In this document: positions 11,331-22,127 of the stretch, piece by piece
Layout of the letters: the number at the start of each line of letters is the position of its first letter
Numbering within the stretch: the first letter of the stretch is position 1
Source: Hymenochaete sp. R1
Lineage: Eukaryota; Basidiomycota; Agaricomycetes; Hymenochaetales; Hymenochaetaceae
Direction: 5' to 3'
NCBI GenBank assembly: GCA_019400425.1
Contig: JAFREE010000188.1
Span: 1-41,000 of the forward strand
Length of the DNA stretch: 41,000 nt
Position numbers and translations under genes: made by a program
The notes under the pieces: model-generated
Databases searched by the model: none
What the model was told of the DNA's origin: nothing
The model's input: the letters and a program-made list of their open reading frames with translations, nothing else

Positions 11331-12941
11331 ATGTCTACCGCCAGCAATTCCAGCTCGCCCATCAAATGGGTCTTCTGCCGCCAAAGAAAGGACAAAGATC
11401 ACATTACGAAACTCGTGCCTGTCAAGGTGGGTTATATTGGCGGGTCAAACCTCATCATGGATGCTACGTTTGATGCTACATTTCATTCCATCATCACCGG
11501 CTCAGTCATGTCTAAGCTGAGAGAGAGAGGCTACAGGTTGGACCCATCTCTGACGTGGAGGGATTTTTGTCTCTACACAGTTGATTGGGATAGGGATCTG
11601 TTCGCAGAGGCGGCCCAGGAGACCTCCCAACTCCTTCTTGACATCCACCGATTCCTTGTTACGGGGCAAAGTGCTGGGGAGAAGCTGGAAGAGCACACAC
11701 GTTATTTTCCTGGTGGTGCTGCCCAATCCGATAAAATAAGGTTGGCTGTCGCAATACCAGAAGGTGTTGGGCTCGAACGTTTTTCATACAGTGCGTGTTC
11801 ACTTCTCTGCTGCTAATCTTCTCTGCCACTAACTGCCTAGCGCGATTGTACCTCTATATTTTGTCAGGTGCAGCATGCTCCAAGGAACCAGGCTCTGTGC
11901 GTGAATGGCTGGCAGATGCGGGGGATCGCAAATATGAGCTGATGCGTGTTCTAGCTAGGGATAAAGAAGATGTGCGTGACTTAGCAACATCAATGCCGTC
12001 CTTTATCTGACACTGGCTCAAAGTTGCCCTATGTCTACATAGCGCGCAGCTTTCGCGACTTCGAAGACGGCCGTTACATTGTAAAACGCACATCAAGTCA
12101 CGAATCAACCCTTCTTAGCAGCCTCAAATGGAGTTTTGATAAGGCGGGGTTTGTCAACATCATACCCCTCCTCGATACAGGCGCTTTCCAGTCCGGATAC
12201 AATTTCATTGTACAACCATTGAGACGTCCCATTGAAAGTGCTCTTTCGCCCCCCTCCATCAAGGCGATCCTCCCGCTAAGCCGCGGGTTGCTCTCTGGCA
12301 CTTCTTTTCTTCACCAGTGCATGATTGCACACATGGACATAAAACCTGACAACCTGGTTTACAAACCCACCCGTGGTGGCGATCTCCACATTGAGATTCT
12401 CGATTTCGACGTCTCTCTCAAGTTGAAGTTTCACAATGAAACCTCCTCCAAGTATTTGGGTAGTCCGGGTTATATGGCGCCCGAAGTCCAAAAACTTTCG
12501 CATAAAAGGACTACGGACTGGAGCGAAAGCCAAGATGAAACCGACGCCGACATGGAAGCTGAGAATCAGAACGGGACTTGCACTGAAAAAGAGGAATATA
12601 GTCCTATTATGGCAGACAGGTACTCTGTTGGTTGCGTACTTCTCTATTTTACAAGAGGCCTGGAAGCAGAAAAGTGCAAAGGCCTTGTGGAGTTCGCCAG
12701 GAAACTAACGAACGAAAGGGCAGAGAATAGACCGGATTTGCTTGAATGGTCTGATGGTGAGGACCATAGGAAGCAATCGAAACGCGCTGCGCCCGATAAT
12801 GACCCTCAGGCTGTCTTTTCAAAAAGACGGCGCGCGAGTACGTACACCATAGGTGAGCATGAGCGCAAGGAGGTTCAGGGGAATTGTCGCGCACCTGCAA
12901 TCAGACATCCAGCCGCAGCAGTCCCAGCAGTAGGAGCTTGA
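11331..12941 (+). CDS. Protein-kinase-like protein with divergent N-lobe
   Basis: Exons 11331-11790, 11841-11971 and 12024-12941 total 1509 nt, 502 residues. The introns (50 and 52 nt) start GTGCGTG and end CTAG/AAAG. The first 190 residues are an unassigned region (LDPSLTWRDFCLYTVDWD). The C-lobe is kinase-like: AHMDIKPDNLVY near residue 302 is the catalytic loop, with His-Met in place of His-Arg before Asp. ILDFDVS near 322 replaces DFG with DFD. SPGYMAPEV and DRYSVGCVLLY follow. A candidate VAIK lysine is in YIVKRT, but no Gly-rich loop is seen, so activity is uncertain. The C-terminal tail has basic clusters (FSKRRRAS) that could be a nuclear signal. The start is the ATG after a pyrimidine-rich leader; TATATAAAAG near 11166 may be its promoter. 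The gene lies wholly inside the insertion that splits copy A. It resembles lineage-expanded fungal kinase-like families, but I cannot name the subfamily. Confidence 0.75.
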
Positions 12942-13281
12942 ATGCAAGCTTTAACTTCCGAGACTTGAGTCGAGCGCGTGGTCGTGCTTTGTTCGTTGGG
13001 GTGGTAGGGGTAGCATTGGGAGGTGAACGGAGTGGAGATTGCGATGGTGATGAGGGTGGTGAAGGAGAGTTGGGCATGAAGGAGGAGTCTGTAGTGAAGA
13101 TGAAGGAAGTGGAGGCTGGGATGGGGGGTTCGCTCTCGCCTATACATGCGTTCGCATTGTCCGAGGAAAGTTTGTGGTGTAGAGGCGTTCAGAGGGAAAC
13201 CCAAGCATAGGCATACCCGCCAACGCTAAGCCATCCAAGAGGAGATCAGATTGAAGACACCGCACCTTTCCGCCTCAACAC
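12942..13281. other. Spacer after kinase gene, no gene seen
   Basis: Open frames exist on both strands but are compositionally biased readings of a purine-rich strand, with no recognisable product. Confidence 0.4.
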
Positions 13282-13911
13282 CTACAGGACCCTCTTGTCC
13301 ACATCGGTCATCCCGAAGAGCGAACCAGCCCCAGCACGCCGACGTGCCCGCGCAGGCTGTACCCGTCTCAAAGCAGCCCGAACACCACTAACACCTCCGT
13401 TCCCCATCGTGTTTGCGTTTGCGCTTGCGCTCTCCTCGATCCAGTCATGGTCGTGTCAGTCACTGTCGTGGATATGGTGATAGGCGGCGTCGGTAGATGA
13501 CCTCGCCGCTATCGAAGATGCACTTTTCTTTTTAGTACGTGCTGTAGGTCAAGGAGGGTGGGTGGGAGCGGAGATGGGCGAAGAGATGGCGTGCATGGGA
13601 CGTTTTCCCAGTGCTTTGTTCGAAGGGCGAAAGGTGGGTTCACGGTGGTGGCCATGGGCGCGGTTGACCATGTCTTGGTCCTCGACGTTCTCAAGTCGTT
13701 TCGGTTGATAAACCCTGCACGCAAATATAGATAAGATACGACTACAGTTCCTTAACCAAAATGATTTCGGACGTACCTTCTTCTCTCTGCTGTCCTCCCA
13801 ATGTTTATTTGCGATTTAGCGGGAGGCGGTTCGAGTTCAAGGAGTAGCTCGAAGGAGAGCACAGACTCGGAGCAGTGAGCGAGCAGGACTGCGTCCAAAT
13901 CAGCTGCAATT
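13282..13911 (-). pseudogene. Decayed coding remnant with one intron, unknown product
   Basis: On the minus strand one frame reads sensibly from about 13911 (ADLDAVLLAHCSESVLSFE) to a donor GTACGT at 13776. Splicing to the acceptor TGCAG at 13715 continues in frame (VYQPKRLENVEDQDMV, then FRPSNKALGKRPMHAIS). The same frame then carries TGA at 13549-13551 and TGA at 13456-13458. It stays protein-like between and after them (HDWIEESASANANTM, then AGSLFGMTDVDKRVL) and ends at TAG 13282-13284. Both internal stops would fit CGA to TGA changes. A 5' exon near 14160-14290 is possible. I do not recognise the protein. It lies inside the insertion, antisense to the kinase gene. Confidence 0.5.
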
Positions 13912-14494
13912 TTTTTCCTTCACCTCCTTTTCCCATAATTTCTTTTGATCTCCAACAGAGTGCACCACGATACGCACCCATGTTCTGCCTGGTGCTCCTT
14001 TCAGAAGAGGAAAGAAATGGACGAAAAAAAGAGTAGACGAGAAGGAGCTTTCAAACGTAGGTAGTAATTGCATGAGTTGGGCAGGTGGGTGCAAAAAACT
14101 TGCTGCATGCCAGCTTCAGACACGGCCACTAACCGCCCAGGACTTACAAAGCGTACCTCGACGGGGCTCGTAGCAATGACCGTGGAGAAGGAGGCGGAGG
14201 GAGGGTCGCGACCGAGCAGAGAGAGAGCAGAAGCAGCGACGACGACGGCGGTGCGATGCAGGCAGTGGTGGGTGCAAAAACTTATGGACACATGTGACTT
14301 TCTCTTTTTGGAAAGTCGAAGTCACGTCGTCGCCCGAAAGCTCAGATCCGGAGAACAATTCTTCAGATCAATATTAATGTAACGTGTAACACAGTCACAC
14401 ACGGCATGGGATGGCCGAAGAGTGACGATGGACCCGGCGAGAGTTCGGGCTCCTGACCGAGGTGAAAATGAAGCTGACCCCACTCGGCGACCGT
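13912..14494. other. Right part of insertion, unassigned
   Basis: Possible upstream exon of the minus-strand remnant (protein-like frame near 14160-14290, donor GTACGC). The short motif GTGGGTGCAAAAA occurs twice, near 14084 and 14269. Nothing else can be supported. Confidence 0.35.
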
Positions 14495-14985
14495 ACAAGC
14501 CGCACTCCAAAAGCAACGCACCGAGATTATACGAAAAGCTCGCCATCTTCATCTACATCGCTTGCTCGATAATGCAGGCTCTTGTAGAGAAGCGAAACGA
14601 GCTTTGTAGGGCTGAAGACAAGCCGCTGGCCGGCAATCTCCCAACATACCCCTTGGATTTTAAAGTGCGGAAACATTCGTCCGAGGCATCCTCTGCGATC
14701 GTGAAGGAGAAGTTGGCGGTGATCAAGAAGTGGTGGGCTTACTACAAATCTATTCCCTTCGAACTCAAGTAGATCGGGCTTACTCTTCGTATATGCCAGT
14801 GCTCAATCACGCAGGCTGTAACTCGTTTTCTCCAAAACAACAACCGCAACTTCAATCATTGTACCCTTCAAGACACTCATTCTTTCTTGCATTCATTTGA
14901 ACTAGCATTTATTTATGTCCGAGTCGTTGATAAGTTTTGTAAGCAAGTTCATCCCAAGCCACACTTCCTCACTTCCTCACATCAA

Positions 14986-16005
14986 TTTAACAACAAAGTA
15001 CTCATCTCAAATTTTCTCGCGTCGGGATCCAATGGCAATGGCGGGGAACCACGTCCGAGTCGAACGAACCAGACATTCTATCTGATCAATTTTTGAAAAA
15101 TACAAGTATGCAGCTATCTAATACTGTATATCTCCGTGAGAAGGAATCTAAAGGGTGTCCTGAAATAGGACTCAGGCTGTAGTGAGTGTAAATGCGCCAA
15201 GGTTCGAGTCACTCCGAGTCGAGTCGTAAGCGCATAAAGCATCGAATGGCAACAATTAATTTAATAATATACAAATAAGACGAAAAGAAACGGACAAACC
15301 TGGTTGAGCAACCTGAAGTAGACTTCGACTTCGACTTCGAGTTGCATTCATGTTTCTGCCAGTGTAGGAATCTACTAACTAGTAAACTAAGTTTACATGC
15401 TCAACCCGTTCTGAAACCACCATGGCATGAACAAACAAATTAGGTAGATAGAGTGCCAGTGACTCAGAGGTAGGTGATATTTGATACAAACCCACCCCCG
15501 TCTTCAGTTTCAACTCTCTCTTCGACTCGTTTTCGCCTTCACTGGCATGTCGCGACGTTTCCTTAAACTTGAAGAAGTCGCCTCCGTACATACCGTAGAA
15601 AGTTAATCAATTCAAATCCATATCAAGGTCATCCACCGAACACCAATTTGCCAGTGAACGTCCCTCGGCCACGCGCAACCATCCCTCAACTACTGGTAAA
15701 CAGCAACAGTAGTAGTAATAATAGTAATAGTACACCCCCTTTTCCCTTTCTTTTCGCCAACAAGCAAGCAAAAAGAGAAGGAAAGGGGAAAAAGAAGAAT
15801 CCCTGGAAAAAACGGTGGTAACTCTCAGTCACGGTACCCATACAAACTATTCCCAACAACCTGTGAATTTTTTTCAAGAGAAAAAGACGAAACAGCCCAA
15901 TAGACGAATAGATTAGGAGGATCGTGCGTAGTGATGGAGTGTTTGACCGCAAAGAACAGCTCGCAAACTTGAAGATCCCCCCCAACTTCAAGTTCCAGAG
16001 TCTCC
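14986..16005. other. Intergenic region, no gene seen
   Basis: AT-rich DNA between repeat copy A and the amylase-family gene, including its 3' flank. A short tandem GACTTC-type repeat lies near 15320-15345. Open frames are short and featureless. Confidence 0.5.
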
Positions 16006-18390
16006 TCATAAAACCAAACTCAACCCGCCTGCCACTAACCCAATCCACAGCGCACTTCCCCAACTATGTCCTGAACCAGACATTAACAACGACGAAAACG
16101 AGAACGGCAACGACAACGCAGTTCGAGAACCGCTCGATTGAGTCGCAAACGTCGTTGTATTCTTCCCTGCGTACCCACACAGCGCTGTACCAGGCATCTG
16201 GTCCTGTCGCACGTACACACGCGGGACACCGCCCTTGGAGTACTCGACTTGCATCGCGCCGTCGCTTCCGACGCTGAATTGGTCGCAGGTGACGACGCTG
16301 GATGAGATAGGGAGAGTCGACAGAAAAGATTAGCAAAGGGCCGAGAAAGGGGGATATGGGAGTACATACTCATAGACGACGGTCAACGCATCAAACCCTG
16401 TCTTGAATGGGATACTGACGTTCTGAGGCTACAGGGAAAAAAGGTTGAGCCCTTAATTGCTTGTTTCAAAACAGATGCAACGTACAGGAGACCCGACGTT
16501 CGTCACAACGGTTACGATATCGCCTTTACGGATCGCAAGGCTGTGGTTGTTAGAAGCGAGAACATCCATTTGTTGAGTAGCCCAGTCCGAAGACACGACG
16601 AGGTAGTTGCGAAGCTGGCGCATAGTTCGTCTATCAGCAAGATATACTTGTTGGTCGAATCAGAAATACATTTACCTGGTTCATCGTTTGGATTAGCTTA
16701 TATGCCCTGCTCTCGGTGTCGTATCCAGACGTCCAAAGGGGTTCACGGTTGTACTACCGCAGATGTGGATTTATTATTATTATTTACGACTTATAAACCC
16801 TGACTCTGACTTACAGGATCACTGGAGCCGTGGAAATATTGTTCTTGGCCATAGTAGACGATAGGAATACCGTCACCCATGAAACCAAACACCATAGCGT
16901 TGCTAATCGTGCCAGAGGATACAATTAATACAGTCATCGCCAATATATTTTATGGGAAGGAATAGAACACTCACTACATGCTTTGTTGATCAATACTCGA
17001 GTTCGCCCACCGTGGTACGTCCTGGTTCTCCAAGAAGTTGCCAAGCACAGTCGGATCCTTGAAGAGCGTCTTCGACTGGGCGATCATATCCGTCATTGCA
17101 CTCATGTTTTGCGCTCCAGGCATACTGAAGGCAGCCACGAGTGCGTTGTACATTGGGTAGTGCAGAATCGAGTCAAGTGCGTCGGAGCCCTGGTAGACGG
17201 ATGCAACACTCGGGTCGGCATCAAAGACTTCGCCGATGCAGAAGACACCGGCAGCTTGGCAGAAGCTGGGCCAAAAGTCTTTGTTGACGTGTCTGAATAT
17301 GACGTGAGTTCATTAGTTGAAAAAAAAATTGACACGGTTCATCCTTCGTACTTACTTGGCGGCTACGTAAAAGGGAATTTTCTAAAAGTCAACTACGGAG
17401 AAAAAGAGACGATTCAAACGCAACGCACCATCGATACGCAATCCATCGATCTGATACTCCTGAACGAGTTGCTTGATCCAACTATTATATGTTGAAGCTA
17501 CCGTGGCATCCTCCGTTTTGATATCCGGGAGGTAGACGTTCGTGTCACCAAGCCAGCAGTCCTTTACGCTAGTGTCGTTCGAAAAGTCAACGAGGCAAAA
17601 GTCGTGGTACTGAGACTATTTCCGTCCACATCACCAGTCGGTATCGTTGTGGCAAAAAAAAAGAACACATGTCATTCCAAATTTGATTCCGATCAATTCT
17701 TCCGAAAATAGTGCGAGGAGAGAAAAAAAACGACGTACGGGATCCTTGAAGAGGAAGGAAGAGTAGTCCATGCTAGTGTTAGTGAGGGACATGACATCGT
17801 TGACGACGACGTCGACCATAAGATACATGCCACGCTTGTGTAGTTCGTCGGAGAGAGCCTTGAGGTCATCAGAGGTGCCAAACTTGTCGTTCAGCTGAGA
17901 CGCGTCGGAGATCCAATAGCCGTGGTACGGGTCACCATATGGCGTTCTCTCGCCTTCATAGTTTTTGGACACGGGGCTGATCCAGACTTGGGGTCCATAA
18001 TAATTTTAGTATGCTAAAATGGGAGCAGAGAATGCCAGAGTTGCTCACCGGCGGTGAATCCGGCACCTTGAATGTAGTCCAAGTTACTTCGGATGGTGTT
18101 CCATGTGCCCCCACACCACGTCTGTTGACCGGGGTCGCAGGCAGTCGTGTCTGCGCCATCTGGAAGCGCGTATCGGTCTACGATGATCCTGAAAACGTTT
18201 GACACAAAAAAAGTAACAATATGTCAGCCTCGCCCAAATGAGGCATGCCAAATTCTGAGTGGCACAAAACCACGTACTGGTAAATCGAACGCGCTCTCCA
18301 GTCGTCAGCCGTGGCAGCCCAAACATAGCTCCAGCGCTGGCAAAGAACTAGGACGGATAGAAAAGCGTAGAGAAAAGAGGAGGTGGCCAT
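16006..18390 (-). CDS. GPI-anchored GH13 alpha-amylase/glucanotransferase-like enzyme
   Basis: Exons: 18390-18278, 18188-18049, 17986-17739, 17615-17429, 17362-17356 (7 nt), 17292-16975, 16902-16815, 16753-16676, 16614-16486, 16428-16370, 16297-16006; 1659 nt, 552 residues. A signal peptide covers about residues 1-25 (MATSSFLYAFLSVLVL). The GH13 barrel follows, with YHGYWISDASQLND, region II GLRID (nucleophile Asp229) plus AAKH, region III GEVFD (acid/base Glu253) and region IV FLENQDVPR (Asp323). The catalytic triad is present. The usual His of region I (here DVVVND, Asp148) and of region IV (here Gln322) are absent. The end of the protein is hydrophobic (SALWIGLVAGGLSLVL) after a small-residue stretch, as in a GPI-anchor signal. 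From family knowledge, loss of these two His plus GPI anchoring is typical of fungal Agt-type 4-alpha-glucanotransferases acting on cell-wall alpha-glucan, so that role is more likely than starch digestion. This is inference. Confidence 0.92.
17356..17362 (-). other. 7-nt microexon of the GH13 gene
   Basis: CCGCCAA is bounded by an acceptor (CGTAG) and a donor (GTAAGT). Only with it included does the protein read GLRIDAAKHVNKDFW through the conserved catalytic region II. Skipping it would destroy frame and active site. Flanking introns are 60 and 63 nt. Confidence 0.85.
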
Positions 18391-19817
18391 GGGAGGAGAA
18401 AAGAGTGTGGACCGTGTAGCTGATGTTTTTGACGGTATAAACGAGCGTATGGGTATGTGTTGGCAAGACGAGAATAGCGACGGCTAGGTAAAAAGAGTGT
18501 CGGAGAAAACGAGAGACAGAGATAGCCACCAGCGGGAGGGAGAGAGAGAGAAGGCGGAGGCAACGTGTAGGACGAGGCAGACAAGAGAAGGAGATGAAGA
18601 GGCAGGAAGAGAGAAAAGGAGGCTATAGTGGCATTCGGTGGTGGTGGGACGGCAGCTGACAACAAACCTAACTAAGTTCTTATTTTGAACATCATCTGGT
18701 CAAAATCAAAATCGGAATTTACCTGGGGTCACATGTGGGTGTTTCCGTATTTCCCATCATCATCTGTTTGCTTGTGGGGAAAGGCCCAAGGAGAGGATCG
18801 ACGGCGATCCAGGCCATCGTCTTTTTTCTTTTTGCCTCCGAGTCCAAGCCCGTTCCGTTCGCCGTCGCGTTGCCGTCGTCCAGTGCCTTTCTTGGTCTCG
18901 GAAATGATGATGGGGCGGTGGGGGAAGCTGGCGAGAAAAGGCGTATACACTGATCATAGTCTTGGAATGCGTCACTTTTTTCAGCAAGTCGTCGTGATCC
19001 ATTCATTCATGACCCAGAACCCAGAACTAGACGGCCAGAAACCGAGAAAAAAACCATTTGCACCTAGGTGCACCCACGACAACCCACCGAGTCCATCCTT
19101 ATGTCAGACTCGGGCGCTCCTGTGATTCTTCCCGGTCTAGTGGCGGCTTTCTGCGGTTCTTTCGGGTCTTCTCATCTCTCGCCCACCAGTCCTTTACATG
19201 CTACGCGCGCCTCATTCCTTCTTCGGCCATAAAGACCCGCCCATTCATCCCTTCGCTACATCCGCTGAAAGTCCTCGTATGTCCGCGTTACTTCTCTGCG
19301 GAATTTAGCAGGTCCATGCTAGGCATTGAATGAGGAACACCACCAATAATCGGAATTAGGCGGACGATGGCGACGGCGTTATGGTCGCGAAGGTGGGCGT
19401 TGATGTTTTATTTTGGAATTGGAAATTGAATGTCTTCCATGATGGGACGGAAAACAGAAGACAAAAGGCCGTGAGAAAGAGGACCACGTGAGTCGAACGC
19501 GCTCTCGATTTACAGTTGTTTGTGTCGCTTTTGATCTTTGGCCAAAATACATGAGCTCGAGCCAATCCCATCTTCATTCAAATTGCTTTTCCAATCTGCT
19601 CTCATTTTAAAGTACGAAAGTGGTGGTGGGTCGGTTTGCTGGAGCCCTAGATCCATCTGAAGGAAAATAATCTAAAATGCCACGTGACGACTTTGCGTAG
19701 GCGAATCACACGACTGCGCAATCAACGTCGTTACTGCCAGTCACGGTGACCAGCGCTCAGCACCAAACATCGACGACCGTCCTGCTCTGAGTGCTCAGCT
19801 AAAGAGCATCCTCTACG
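18391..19817. promoter_or_regulatory. Divergent intergenic region, amylase-like and transporter genes
   Basis: The two flanking genes point away from each other, so both promoters lie here. Two CACGTG palindromes (19485-19490 and 19681-19686) sit 132-330 bp before the transporter ATG. Such E-boxes bind bHLH factors of the Cbf1/Pho4/SREBP types; which one acts here is unknown. Open frames around 18685-19125 are featureless. Confidence 0.45.
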
Positions 19818-21568
19818 ATGCAGTCGGGTCACCAACAACAGCAACAATCTTCGTCTTTCACCCTCTACGGCAAATACTGCTTGCTTTGGTTACTGGTGTC
19901 CGCTTTCCAGGTAAAGCATATCCTGCCTCGCCTATCCAAACATTAATCTTCCTCTAAACTCACTTTCAGTATGGATACCACATCTCCGCCCTCAACCAAA
20001 TCAGCGACGTCCTCACCTGTCGTTCCTCACCAGGCTCTTCCTTGACAGCACCTCAACCAACGACTAGCTCCCTCCTCCCCTCCTGCATCCCCATGTCCGA
20101 CGCCCAATTCTCCACCGTCACCGCAGCCTTCACATTCGGCGGTCTCCTCGGCTCCCTCCTCGGTGGGCCCCTCACCTCCACGCGAGGCAGACGCGGTGCC
20201 CTCCTCGTAGATGCTCTGATCACTCTCCTTGGTGCCTCCCTCATCTCCCTCGGGTCCAACATCCCCATGCTCGTCCTCGGGCGCGTCCTCGTCGGCATCG
20301 GCGCAGGTATTGGTATCTCCGTCGGCCCCGTCTTTCTCGGCGAGCTCGCGCCGCCCGGTGCGAGGGGCAGCACGGGTGTGCTGTTCCAGCTGGCGATTGT
20401 GTTTGGGATATTGACGACGCAGGGTGTTGGGCTTGGGTTGGCGGGGAGTGGGGTGTGGAGGGGCGTGCCGGCGGTGTCGGGAGTGTTGGCGCTGGGGCAG
20501 GTGCTACTTGCGGGGACGGTGGAGGAGAGCCAGGCGTGGCTTGTGGGGAATGGGAGGGGTAAGGAGGCGGAGAGGGTTATGGAGAGGATATGGGTCGGAG
20601 GTGGAGGCGGAGGTGCGTATACGAGGGTAGAGAGGGATCCAGAAGGTATGCTCGAACGTTCCGCCTGCATTTTTTGGGGCTGATACTATGTTGACGACAG
20701 ACGTAGCCTCGGAGGAGGAGGAAGAAAGAGACGACACGACGCTCTACGACCCATCCTCCTCGCCGTCTCCAGGCCCTGGCGCGCGACCCGTCTTCACCGC
20801 GCACACCTCCACCAAACCCCTCACCCTCCTCGCTCTCCTTCGCTCTCCCGACCTGCGTACGCCCATCCTCATCGTAATCTTCGCCATGGCCACCCAACAA
20901 CTCAGCGGAATCAATGCCATCCTCTACTACTCCAACAAGATCCTCGGCAAGACGCTCCCCGCCCTCGGGCCGTACATCTCCCTCCTCATCACCGTCGTCA
21001 ACGCCGCGATGACATTCCCGCCGATCGTACTCATTGAGCGCGTGGGGAGGAAGAGGCTGTTGAATGTGAGTATGGGCGGGGCGCTTGTGAGTCTGGTAGC
21101 GGTGGGGTATGGAATCGACTCTGGATGGAAGGTGCTTGCGAGCGTGGCGATTGTGACGTATGTTGCGTCGTTTGCGTGCGGCCTAGGACCGGTACCGTTC
21201 GTTGTGATCTCGGACGTGGCGCCATACCATGTGAGTTTGTCCCCTCGTGTACCGTGGAAGTCTGACTCTGACTTTTGGGCGCATCACTCAGGCCGTCGGC
21301 GCACTATCATCCGTCGCACTATCTCTCAACTGTAAGTCATCCCATCCTTTTCTTTATTTCTGATAACTTTATGACCTTGCTTCTTGTCATGACAGGGATT
21401 GCAAACTTCATCGTTGGCCTCGTCTTCCTTCCCTTGCGCAACTTCCTCTCACGGGGCGACCCGCTCCGAGAGGGGCGCGTGTTTTACGTCTTTGCAGCTG
21501 CTGTGGTGCTGTTTGGAGGCGCGCTGAACGTGGTGTATCGGGAGTCAAGGGAGCACGCACGGAGGTGA
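19818..21568 (+). CDS. MFS sugar-transporter-family membrane protein
   Basis: Exons 19818-19910, 19970-20645, 20701-21230, 21292-21331 and 21396-21568 total 1512 nt, 503 residues, the usual size for a 12-helix sugar porter. Family signatures appear in order: YGYHISALNQ in helix 1, TRGRRGAL in loop 2-3, LVLGRVLVGIGAG in helix 4, QQLSGINAILYYSNKI in helix 7, ERVGRKRLL in loop 8-9 and GPVPFVVISD in helix 10. Oddities are that the PESPR-type motif after helix 6 reads VEESQAWL and that the usual Glu in the helix-10 motif is Asp. The helix-1 sequence and overall pattern recall the fungal Vps73/YBR241C branch rather than high-affinity hexose importers, so substrate and membrane (vacuolar or plasma) are open. 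The long central loop is acidic (SEEEEERDD). The fourth exon is only 40 nt. Confidence 0.9.
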
Positions 21569-22127
21569 TGCTCAAGGTTTGAAGTGAAAATTAATGAAAT
21601 CCGGATTATTTGTTTCTTGGGAGATATTGTATTTTTCTTGTACATTATAGAGTCTACTAGACTTGAAACTTGCAACTCGATGTTCATTTGGAGTTGATAC
21701 ATTTATAATCCGAGGCGCCTGAAGCGTGTTTCGTTTCGCGTCGGCGAGTCGGTTGAGCTGTGAATCAAACGCGGAGAGACGCCTTGGCGACGACCAAAAC
21801 GATCCCATCTATCCCATCCACTCGAGTCTCCGTCTCCGCCTCTGCCTCTCACCACCACATATCACCGCAGGGGGAAAACACACAGCTGACGGCTGCGCAC
21901 TAGCAGCAGTCTTGGCTATCGATAACGGCGTACAGTAAGCACGCACGCACGCACAGGTTCCACACAGCCGGCTTGTTCTTGGTATTTGCAGTAAATATCG
22001 AGAGTCGCAGTCGCAGCCGCGGGCCGGCCTCCTTCAAGTTCCTCTCGTCTTTTAAGGCTCGCCTTGTCTTGCTTTCACATCATTACGCGTTGGGTACTGC
22101 TGATTATTGACGTCGGCGGCGAAGACG
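21569..22127. promoter_or_regulatory. 3' flank of transporter gene and promoter of Sel1-repeat gene
   Basis: Tandem genes are separated by 559 bp. A GCACGCAC-type short repeat lies near 21940-21954. No further gene is seen. Confidence 0.4.

Larger units (their letters stand above)
10992..14499 (+). mobile_element. 3.5 kb insertion with 5-bp target duplication
   Basis: ACAAG occurs at 10987-10991 and again at 14495-14499, while the uninterrupted copy B has it once. The inserted DNA therefore carries a 5-bp direct repeat typical of a target-site duplication. I see no terminal inverted repeats, no LTRs with TG..CA ends and no transposase or reverse transcriptase. The cargo is a kinase gene on the plus strand and a decayed coding remnant on the minus strand. 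It may be a non-autonomous or captured-gene element, or a repair-derived filler insertion. Confidence 0.5.
10329..14772 (+). pseudogene. Unknown protein family, copy A, split by 3.5 kb insert
   Basis: I do not recognise this family. The first part, 10329-10991, encodes 221 residues: a basic, Pro/Ser/Thr-rich N-terminus (MPSQKRGRDD, then SPRPPSKAAK), then an acidic-helical region (TKEEREEIIADL, LPLLEWHGESL, EEVQEQKRKEDEEG) and GEWACYPGPLSDRDK. The second part, 14500-14772, encodes the C-terminus (APRLYEKLAIFIYIACSIMQ, then IKKWWAYYKSIPFELK) and a TAG stop. Joined, they give 311 residues against 313 in copy B, with no frame loss. The break lies between the Lys and Pro codons of DK/PHS. Both halves are still open, so either the insertion is recent or the insert is removed as an intron: it begins GTGCAT and ends ACAAG. 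Called disrupted because a 3.5 kb intron containing genes would be exceptional in such a fungus. Confidence 0.7.
10045..14985 (+). repeat. Dispersed inverted repeat, copy A (interrupted)
   Basis: Without the 10992-14499 insert, this 1.43 kb segment matches 38970-40400 in opposite orientation at roughly 85% by eye. The match covers the promoter (for example the block ending CGATGCGAAATC, then the GTGAGTAT and TTTAAAGACTA region), the coding sequence, and about 200 bp of 3' flank up to the TTGTAAGCAAGTTCATCCC block. Similarity stops near 10045 and 14985. The two copies lie about 24 kb apart. Confidence 0.85.

Noticed and set aside
15185..15225. GGTTCGAGTC resembling a tRNA B box
   Set aside because: Flanking bases do not form a T-stem and no acceptor or anticodon arm is found.
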